Shown here piece after piece: positions 54,230 to 64,000 of a stretch of 64,000 bases of DNA. The DNA is from Patagioenas fasciata (lineage: Eukaryota; Chordata; Aves; Columbiformes; Columbidae), in assembly GCF_037038585.1 (NCBI RefSeq), contig NC_092523.1, positions 28,277,501 to 28,341,500 on the forward strand. The letters run 5' to 3'. A program made the translations under genes and the position numbers. How positions within the stretch are numbered: position 1 is the first letter of the stretch; the number at the start of each line of letters is the position of its first letter. Under the pieces are notes generated by a model. The model searched no databases, had not been told where the DNA came from, and saw only the letters and a program-made list of their open reading frames with translations.

Positions 54230-57200
54230 TGAGTAGGCGGCACGGGTGGGCAGGGGGATGAGGTCGTCCCGCGCCGCCGGGAGGCAGGGAAGCCAGCGTC
54301 CTGCCCTTACCCGCCGTTCCTGGGGCGAAGGGGCCGTTTCCAGAGGTGGGCCTGGTCTCGGAGGTGGTGCCGGGGCTTTGTATAGGGAGACAGCCTCGCC
54401 CTTTGAGGCTGGATGAAGGAATTAGCTCTCCAAGATGTACTGAAGCCTGCAGGGGAAGGGTGTTTTGGTTTCTGCACCTCACCTCGCGGATCCCTGGAGG
54501 CCTGCAGCCCTCTGCTTTTGTTCACCTGCGGTGAGAGTATTGCGTGGGGTCACCTGGAGACTGGAGCAGGCTCCAGTTCTGCCGCAAAATGAGTTGTCAG
54601 CGTTTTCAGAAGGTGTGGAGGCGTTGGGAAACTTGTGGCCCATTTCTGGGGTAGAGCAGAATTAGCCTACAGGTACTGTTACACTTCTTCAAACGTGCAT
54701 CAAACATGTTTTAAGCCTTGATTTCTTTCAGCTGTGAAGGCAGCAAATGTAGCATACTCAGTTTCATAAATGTGTTGTCCTCAGGTGTTTTCGTTTATTG
54801 CTAACTATGTAGGACCATGGTTTACTTTAGGCGGTTCCTCTCTTTTTAAATGGACTGCTTACCCTGCTGCTCCAACAAAAGCACCTGAAGGTGGCTGTTC
54901 AGCTTGTCTTTATTACACTTGGATGAGCTTCTACTGAGAATTAAGAAGGTTTTCTGTCTCTTAATGTCTTGCTGTTCTCCAGCTGTCTTTTTGAAGTTTG
55001 CTATGACACTAGTTGCAGAGCAGCATTAGAGCTGCAGGAGAAATAGGGAGGAGCACAGTGTCAACAGAGAAACGCAAGGGAAGCATGTACAGGGAGGAAA
55101 AGTGTAACAAAAGCAGTCTGACTTGGGTCGGAACTGGTTGTAGTGTCATCTACAAAGGTCTCTGGAGCAAACACACAGACAGATTTAAAAAATGAAAATG
55201 TCTTTAAGAGTTAGAAATACCTCTTAAAATGCTGGAATGATTCCATGCATGATCAATGTTTTAGTTGCTCAGGGAGGAGACAATGTGTGCACTTCCTTAG
55301 AGAAGTCATTTGCCTGACATCCAGCCTGATCCACTGCAGAAGTATGAGAGCATGAGTTTATTCTCATCCAATATGAGCTTACTAAATTAACATGAGGCAT
55401 CATCTTCCAGATGATGAGTCTCTGCAAGGCAACTACTCTTTTTGGCTTATGCCGTGTAATCCACTGGTTTATAGCATGTGAGAGAAATAGAATATACTAA
55501 ATTTGCACAGTAAGTTTGGAGTTGGATGGCCAGTTTTGTAAATTTTATGAATTCTAGTGATAGTAGATGTTACCATTTTATATATTAATCCTGAATCATG
55601 AGCAACATAATGCATCTCTTCAATGAAAGTTAATGTCAGAACAAAGCATATGGTGACAGTGACAGCATAAATGCTGTGTGGTTTTGTTTATGCAGTTCTG
55701 GACACTCAGAGGCAGGCAACATAGTTCACTGAGTGCTGTTCTTGCTGGTGTCAGGTGTTTGGCACATTACTTGTGCTGCCTGTTATTGTGTCTTCGATCA
55801 TGTTTTTACGCAAGTTCTAGTCCTCAAACCACAACAAAACTTAAATGCGGTCCTTTACATTTCTTAATTAGTTTCCTAATATTTTAGCAACTATAATGCT
55901 AATTCTCAGTCTTGAGACGACTGAGATACAAAAGCATACATGTGGAAAAGAGCAGTTGTTAAAATTTGATTACTGTTGTACATATCAAGAAACATGGCTA
56001 TGTAATTTAAAAAAAAAATCATGCTGTAGTATAATATACACTTGGTGATAAATGTGGTTTGGCTAGGTTGATTATTTTTTTTTTTTTCCAAATTGCTCTA
56101 TAAAAATGGAAATCAAACTCCCAGAATTTCTGAACACCACTTAATTCAACTGTAGAGGCACTAAATACTCTAAAATATTTTTTTTTCCTTATGAAGGTAG
56201 GATGACTCTGTGCATTTGATGAATGGAGATAATTGCTCTAAATGAAGCTGGAAATTTCAGAGGGCTAGTGGAGCAATCAAAAAGAAACAAGTCTGTGAAA
56301 ATAAGGGGGATGATATAAGTTTATTTCTCTTAAACTGTTCCATAGGATCCCACTCTTAAGGCCTTGGTTATGCAAGGTCACTCAAAAACTAATTGAATCA
56401 ACTGAATGTGTGAATGTACTTGATAAAATATAAACCTCATGTGAACTCTTTCAGGTTCAAATGGATTTGGATCACTGCTGCTTAACCCAAAATCCTGTTT
56501 AAACTGTGGGATTATACCACTGTAGAAATCAAAGACCACTTACCAGCTGAGGAAACCTAATGTGGAAACAAACTAAAGTTGAATCACAGTTTGTGCATAA
56601 AAAATTGACTCATCTGGCCTGTTCTGTTTGTCTACGTGGAGAATCTAAAATTTGTCTTGATGTTTGTTTTCAGAATGACCTTGCTGTGGGAGAAAACAGA
56701 TGCTGAAGGGTCCTGGTTATTTGTGTTCTTCCCTCTGTGTTCTGTAATGGAGGTGTTTTTTTCAGACTGTGTATTCATATACCCCATTATGGAATTGTCT
56801 GCAGACTTGTAATGGCAGAAAAAATAGTTTTCTTCTCTGTTAAAATTACATTGTTTTTCATTTAATGCTCACATAGATAAGTGCCTGTGAACTTTGATGG
56901 CAAATTTAAGATGGAACAGTTGATACTGTGACTGAAATTGATACTGAATTGAATGTGACGTGTTATTTTTTAAATCTACATTTTGGAGTTGATCAGCTCA
57001 TCCTCAGGTTTTAATTCTTAAAATGCTTTTAGATAAGTCTACACAGGACTAAAGTGTAAAGTGAAATGGTAGAACTAGCTTAATTACTAACAAGTGAAAA
57101 GAACTTCGATACTGCTGTGTTAGTGGCAGCATTAGCTATTAAACCAGCATTACAGTATTAGTAAACTTTGGGACTGTTTGTATTTTTGCCTTTTTTTTTT

Positions 57201-60200
57201 TTTTTCCTTCACCGTGGTTAGTTAATTCCAGATCTCTTTTAAGTTTTAAACAGTTTAGCACGAGGCAATCTTCAGATCATATATCAAATTACTAAAAATA
57301 TTTCAGTGGATTTATATTGAGTTTCTTTGCCATATGCTTCTGAACCCTACTTAATATGCTGAAAGTTTCTTCCTAATAGAGTACTAAAGGTTGCCAATAG
57401 GCACCTGTGCACACGCACACAGTGCTGAGCTGTACCTAGTCCCATGGAGCCTTTGCTTTAGGCCTGCTAATTACTTCCTCAAGGAGTTGCCAGTGACTTT
57501 GCTAATCTGTTCTGTGGGTGTTCCTATTTAGCTGTTCTTGGACGCAGATTGGATTGAATTTAATTTTTTTCCAACTTCAATCTGAGCAGGTCTTTTAAAA
57601 TTAGTTAATTAAAAAGAGAAAAGGGCAAGAAGGGGGGCCAGAGTGGAGACATCTTTGGAGAGGCAGGACAATGTACACAGCTCCTTGCCTGACTTGCTGG
57701 GTAAGGTTGGGTGTGGAAACACATTTGAGACAACTTGGTAACAGCACGCAAGGTGGCTTGCTGTATTTCTTCTTAAAAGTGAGCTGTCCTGAGTTTATTG
57801 CAGGGTAAGTGCACATGTGGGCAATTACTGTAGATTAATTAACATGCTGTGAATCCACTGTAAGTTGCTTTGTGTTAACTTGTTACACAGTCACTTATGT
57901 AAGCTTTCTGAGAAGCTCTCATTTAAGCATGAGGAAAACATACGATGCTTTTTCTTCAGAATTTGTAAGCAGCATGTGCATAAAGGGGTATAGAGCTTGC
58001 TGTGTATCTGTTTTGTATGTCTAATTGCTCAGCAAACTTCAGAGCAGTTGTGTCCTCTAAATAATAGTGCTACAAAAGCTAGCCTAGTGCTTATCGGTGT
58101 TTTCATGGCACTGCAATCTACAGTCTCCTTGGTAGGGCTGAAATAGCAAACAGCTGACTGACCTTGTTTACAAACAAGAGGCAGTTACTGTGTGTTTAAA
58201 GTGAAATTTCTGGTGGCTTCAAAGGTCAAAAGTAATATTTTTAGTGCTTTTAAAGACCTCATATTAGCTTGATATCCTGTTTAGTTAAGATGGAAAGCAA
58301 GAATTTATACTATTATACGTGTTCTCATTCAGCAGCTGTTTCCATTAAATTAACACCCATTTTTAATAGGCTATGTTTCCATTCTAGTAGTCCGTTCCGA
58401 TTAGCTAAGTGGCTGTTTTGAGATACAGAGGATGAAAACATGATTGTCATTGGTAATTATTGTCTTTCAGCTCATCTCTCTTAATATCCTTTGAGCACTA
58501 ACTATGTTTTGGAACCCCGAAGTTTGCCATCGTGAGCTAGTGAAGTGTAGGGTGTCTTAGGAGAGAGCTGCACCTGAATGAACTCCCATTGTTGCAATGA
58601 CACCACAGCATTTCCTCTTCAGCTCCTGAAGTGGCATTGCATTGACGTGGTTTAGGCCACTTGGAAACTGGACAGTTTCTGATCAATTCCTGCCCTGTGA
58701 CATAAATAAAAGAGCAATTGATGGTTTTCATTTTGTGGCAGATTAAATGTCAGTCTGATTTAAAGGTGTGGGGTTTTTTCACCAAATTCAGATAATGGTT
58801 TCTCAAACTAGGAAGAAAAGAAGCATGTGAGAAAACTAGGGATTAGAGAAGTTACCGACTTGTCAAATGAAACAATTGGTATAACATCATATAATATTCC
58901 GTTTGACTAATGTCTTTGGGATATCTGTATTGTGAAACACATGTTTGAGGGCTGTAAGAAGAACTTCTTTCCATTTCTAACTTCTTGTGTGATATTTATG
59001 GCTTTTAAACATGTTCGATATTTTGATATTATGAAAGCTTTAGTAGGAATTTCCTGTGTTGTCTTAATGGTATTCCTGAAGTTTACCTCATAATCATGTC
59101 TTGTTAGGCATGATTCACATTTCTACTTTTTGTAGGTGTAGCTCTCAGGCCTATTAATTAAACAGACTTATTGTTTTGGAACACATTTAATGGGACATGG
59201 AACTTTTCAACTTTTCTCTGTTCAATGTAAGTATCAACAATACCACCTTAGAGCATATATGCTCTAATATATTACTTCTGAAAAGCTTCCCAAGCAGTGG
59301 CCAGTTGTACAGAGTTTGTGTGACAGTTCTAAGGAAGCTACATGATGGTGTTACAGGAGTCTTCCAAGTTTTGGAGGCCTCTTTTTCCATTCTACAATGT
59401 CCCTTTCAGACAGTAACATGTTCTTTTGAGACAAGGAAATGAATAACTGCTGTAATTTCCAGCAACTAATCAGAGCATGGGTAAATATCTTTAATTGTTG
59501 GTGATAGGAAGGTAGTTGTGTTCCTAGTTGCACTTTTCAACCTCTTTGAATCCTCCCAATTCTAATTGAAAACTGCATCACATGGTTGAGATGTACTGCT
59601 TTAATATGGAGGTTCAATGATATTGTCAAAGCATTTTTGCCATATTCATCTCCTTATTTTGAGAGAGCTGGAGTTTTGCTGTGACTCACGCATCTCTTGG
59701 AACTGGGAGCATTAAGTTAAGTACACCAGACAATTAGTAATTATAAGCTGAGCAATGTGTCTCAGTCAGTTACAACTGCAGGATAGGAGCCTTGCAGGGG
59801 TAGGGGAGAAGGAAAGAGGATATATGTGGGCCAGATATGTGCATCAATGTAACTTAGCTTTTTGCCTTTTTTTTTCTTTACAACCAGAGATTCACTTCAG
59901 ATCTTTACCTGTAGTTATTTATTCAAAATTCACCTTGAAATTTAACTTATTTAAATTGCTTTAAATAGAATGTCTCGAAAGTTTTAGATTGATCTAAAAG
60001 AGTTTAGATTGGTACTGTTGTGTTCTAAATTGTGTGTTTCCAAGACTGTTGAGTATTATTGCCTCCTGAAATATTTTTATCATGGAATTTACTCCTGTAT
60101 TTTATGGGAATTTCTTACCAATCTGACCTTAGGCTTCTGTTTTTTCTTCACATTTTCAGGTTGCTTTCTTGATCCTGCTTTTGCCTGCGATGTGTTTTGT

Positions 60201-60849
60201 CTGCTCTCTTGTTTAGTTGACTCTACTGTACCTGCTCGTTTTTGCTTAAAGTTAATGTAGCTAAAATAAATGAGCTCTAATTCAAGTTCCTTCCACCTGC
60301 CATCTTCTTTCTAATTCAGATCTGTGACTTCATCTCACTTTTTTTTTTCCCCTCTTCTACTGAGCAGTAGAAGGTTTTTGATATAAAAAGACTCTTCCTT
60401 TCTTCTTGATTAGAATCTTGGCTTCTGATTTCATGCCTGTGGTAACTAGCCTCTTAGTATGTTAATGCACTGGGAGGTGTTCCTCAGGTGAGGTAATCCC
60501 TATGCAGATATTCCATTCCTACCTCAATGTTGTGTCCTCTTTTTTTTCAAAGCCTTTTCCAACTCAGCTGTCTCCCAGTGGAACGTGCTACAGCTTGCCC
60601 AATTTGCTGACGTTATCACATGAGCTTGTGGTGACAACAGTCTTCGTGCAAAAGCTCTGCCGTTTTTGTGCTGCGTCTTCTGCTGTTGATCAGTAGAGCC
60701 TCTGGCTGCTTTAAGCTTCAGGTTGGTGCTGCTGTGGCACAGCTGACTAGTGACAGCTGAAAGAGAGGAATATTACTGTGTGCGGCAGAATCAGTGTGTC
60801 TGGCCTGCTTAGTGCTGTTTCAAAATAGGTCAAAGCTCCTGGGTTTCTT

Positions 60850-60912
60850 TTTGTGTACTGCTTTTGTTGTTATTGTTGGTTTGGTTGCTTTGTTCATTTG
60901 GTTTTTTACTTT
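60850..60912 (+). repeat. T/G-rich tract
   Basis: tgcttttgttgttattgttg then gtttggttgctttgttcatttgg, the same kind of tract as the A/C-rich ones in TEC but on the opposite strand. Confidence 0.65.
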
Positions 60913-62237
60913 GTGTCACTGAAGTGTAGAGTCTTTCCTGTGGAGAAGTTGGAGTGTTGGTTTCTGGTGTGTTAACATTTGTAGTAAGGATGATAAGCTG
61001 TCGACTTCCTCAATCGTTTTCAGCTTCCTGTTTTGAGAAAGTGATTTAGTAGTGTTTGAAGGCACGCTGGTAATCTTCATTCTTGAAGTTGTTGTCCTGC
61101 CAATCAGTGCTGTTGCATTGCTGTAGAGCGCATTAACAGGTACAAATGGGAGTGAGTATCTTCTGGAAAGCTCTTCAGCTAAGGAGGACCTGTATCTTTT
61201 GTGTCAAACAGTAGTTTGACAAAGCAGATCACTTGACTGAATGAAGTTATTTGTACATGCTTCAGAGTCTCCTTTCTGTTCTTTTTCCCTTCCAGCTGTT
61301 GCAAGGAGAATAAGTAGTAAAAGCATCACTCTGATTCTTATCCTTGGTTTGAGGTTTTTCTTTTTAAATCCAAATTAGGCAAAACACATAGAATTAAGTC
61401 CGTTTCAAAACTTGAGATTGGTTCTTTGTCAGATGGGAAATTAAGATCAGTGCTTGCTAATAATGAGACTTTTTAATTACATGATGTGCAAGAAACTGTC
61501 CTGGAAGAACCATTGTGTTACTACATCAATGCATACGTGTTTATTGTGAAGTAATGTAGTTGCATGAAACATGTATATTCTGAAGCTCTGTGGTTTCTTG
61601 AAATGTAAAATGTGAAACAAAGGCTATTAAAGGAAAAATAAACCAAACAGTTGACTCGAAAGAGATGGGAGAACCTGCAATATGCTTAGAAAGGGCGGTG
61701 GAAATGTGGGAGCTGCATGAGCCTGGATGGCTTCAGTGAGTAGACTGCTTGTGAAGCAAACTCAACAGTTGGAAATTGCAGAAGAGAATGTGTTAGAGCC
61801 ATTTTTATTAGTCTTGTAGGTTTGTTGAAAAGATCTCTTGCGTGTCTTTCAAAGAGGACATGCACTTTAATTTCTTGCCTATTATACTATTACTGTAAAC
61901 ACTTCAAATGTGCGTGGAACTTCTCAAATACAGCTCTCCAGAGGTGTAGGAGTGAGTCTGGCCTGAACAGCACAGAAGTTGGTTTTGTTGCCTTTGACAC
62001 TTCTTTGTATTGTGTAAACATACCTTAGGACCTAAAAGAGTACAGGCAAGTAAATGCTAAAAAGGCAGTAAATTCAAAGTGTTAGAGAGCTAGTACATGT
62101 TAAACATTACTTTTAACTGTATGCAGATAATCACAGAAAGTACAGCAATTTGTGTAATTGTTTACATAGTACTGTAAAAATTGAGTGGTTCTTGTGCTTT
62201 CCAAGGATCTCCAGGGCTATAAATATGTGATGAGCTC

Positions 62238-62268
62238 TTTGGTTTTGTTTGTTTGTTTTTTGTGGGCA
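62238..62268 (+). repeat. T/G-rich tract
   Basis: ctttggttttgtttgtttgt followed by tttttgtggg. Confidence 0.65.
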
Positions 62269-63830
62269 GAATGCCTGTGAAAATTGTAGGGATTTCTAAA
62301 AAATCAGTTTTAACGACCAGCATGATACTGGCCAAAGCGCAAGCTTTGGAGTGTAGTATATGACAGTGGCTATTTGCATTGTTTACAAACAGCTTCATTT
62401 TTGTTTGAAAACCCGTCAGCTAATGAAAATCCTCTCTTGCATTTGCAAACATAGCTTTCTAATTTCACTGTTTATGAGGGAAGCGTGTTTTGGAGCATGC
62501 TCTGAATAGATAGATGCCATTTGTGTGAGAAATTTGTGGGGATCTTATAAGGGTGCTGCTTGGGAAGCTTTTTTAAGAAGTGATCTTAAGGGCAGTAATT
62601 TAAAAAGAAAAATCTACTAAAGCTGTTTATAAAAAAGCTGTTTGAGTTCTAGGATTACAGAGGAAGGATCAGAAAACAGAGCTGTGGGAGAAAAACTTTT
62701 GTGTTGCTGGTGTCATTGGCAGAAAGGAAATGAGTTTTTGCCGTTTTGTCTGGAAGCATGGCTGATTAGGCTGTCAAATGTTCCTCACTTACAATGTGTA
62801 GCGTACAACCACATTCACTTGGAGTATGAAGTCTCTCATTACTCCTAGAAGAAACACTAATTTAACCGCTTCTGCATGTGCATAAGCTCTAGTTAGAGCT
62901 GTAGGTCATTGTTGTCTTTTGCTGAAGCATATTTCCAAGTTTGGTTCTAGACCAAAGATAAGGTTTAAATTTCTGTTTTTGGAGTGTGTGATTGGTTTTG
63001 ACTTTAATATGTTTGTTGAGGGAAGAGAAATTTTCAGCTAAATTTCTAGAGCCTTTGAACTGGAATACTAATTCAGTCATGGAATGCTGATGTTAAAATA
63101 AATAAATGGAAGTGCTGACAGGCAAAGGCCTCAGCATGTCCTGAAGAACAATATGGGCTCATTGTTTCTCTCTTTGTGCATTATCTTGTTTCTTGCTTTT
63201 AAGGCTTGACTGTATACCCCTTAGGACAGAGATACTCCCTTTTGTTCAGTTTTCAAAGGAAAAGGAAAGGATCAGGTGCTAGGATACAAATTATAAGTAA
63301 AAATGATATGTTTATTGTTCAAGGATACTGAAATAGTAGATGTGTTCTGTGCACTGTTCCTTGGCTGTCAAGATGCTTATCACTTGCTACATCTTTGTCT
63401 TTATGAAAACAACAGTTGCATATTGCGTAGTGCTTTATTTCTTCCTTTTAGGTGAATGTTACTTAAATCTGAAAAGATTTATCCTGATTTGTACATTTAT
63501 GTGACAAAGTGAAATTGTCCATATACCTAACATGTCTGAAAAAGCGAAGACACTTTTGTTTCTGGCGTATCAGTCAGCGTATCCCAGTGTAACAATGCAG
63601 GCATCACTTCTTGCCAGAAGTCCTTGGGCAGCCATATGCTTTCAGTATTATATTGCATCCAAAATAGTTAATTTAAAGGTAAAACTTGTGCTTTCTTTGT
63701 GTTTTGGGATTGTACTGTAGATATAGTATACAAAACAGGAATAGTATCCTACGTGGTATTTTGTTACGTGCCTGATCTTATGCTCATTTTGTCTGTCTTC
63801 ATAGATTTTTTTTTTTTTCCTCCTTTTCAG

Positions 63831-63979
63831 GTTATATACGTCCCCAAAGAAGAAACTAAATCCAGTGCAAAAATGTGTCAGTCCATTAGTTTGGTGCAGG
63901 CAGGTATTGGATTACCCAAGTCCTGACATTGAATGTGCTAAAAAGTCGCTGATCCACAGGCTGGAACAGACAATGTCAG
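63831..63979 (+). CDS. SLAIN2: SLAIN2 exon 2: conserved SLAIN segment
   Basis: A 149-base exon. Joined to exon 1 (TG|G gives Trp), it reads [49 protein letters not shown] and leaves one base of the next codon before the gtgagt donor at 63980. This is the conserved segment shared by SLAIN1 and SLAIN2; the wording ([32 protein letters not shown]) fits SLAIN2. No stops. The remaining exons, carrying the SxIP-type EB-binding motifs and the Ser/Pro-rich tail, are beyond the window. Confidence 0.97.
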
Positions 63980-64000
63980 GTGAGTTCCTGCATACTAACG

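Overview
This is a 64 kb stretch of a vertebrate nuclear genome, almost certainly from a bird. The reasons are CR1-type LINE fragments as the dominant repeat (5'-truncated copies, some ending in the CR1 octamer tail), spliced genes with compact introns, two CpG islands, and no bacterial-style gene packing. Nearly all of it is non-coding. The protein-coding sequence I can support is six exons of two genes, whose order and orientation match human 4p12 (TEC then SLAIN2, head to head).

Left part (1 to about 35.2 kb): the 5' portion of TEC, a Tec-family non-receptor tyrosine kinase, on the minus strand. Four coding exons (15276-15139, 2567-2466, 1504-1423, 165-37) join in frame to give residues 1-150, i.e. 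the PH domain and the Btk-type zinc motif; the SH3, SH2 and kinase exons lie beyond position 1. The start-codon exon has an untranslated part with a short uORF whose stop overlaps the TEC ATG. The only CpG island upstream on this side is at 34.7-35.2 kb, so I infer that the TEC promoter and non-coding first exon are there, with a 5' intron of about 19.6 kb. The introns hold CR1 copies, G-free A/C-rich tracts and one ancient L3-like CR1.

Middle (35.2-53.3 kb): intergenic spacer with no supportable gene. It holds a CR1 copy (48-49 kb), a small hAT-like element (39.9 kb), simple repeats, and an LTR-like promoter/poly(A) module (52.3-52.5 kb).

Right part (53.3-64 kb): CpG-island promoter and 5' end of SLAIN2 (plus strand), which encodes a microtubule plus-end protein. 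The promoter carries close-packed ETS, CRE and YY1-type motifs. The 5' leader contains an 18-codon uORF and a minimal ATG-TAG start-stop element. Exon 1 (53870-54228) and exon 2 (63831-63979) splice in phase across a 9.6 kb intron.

The two genes are divergently transcribed from separate islands about 18 kb apart; nothing in the sequence shows that they work in one pathway. I found no CRISPR array, operon, defence system or other wholly new system. The most notable signals are the leader uORFs of both genes, inverted CR1 copies flanking the TEC start-codon exon, and G/T-rich tracts that mostly follow the sense strand of each gene.
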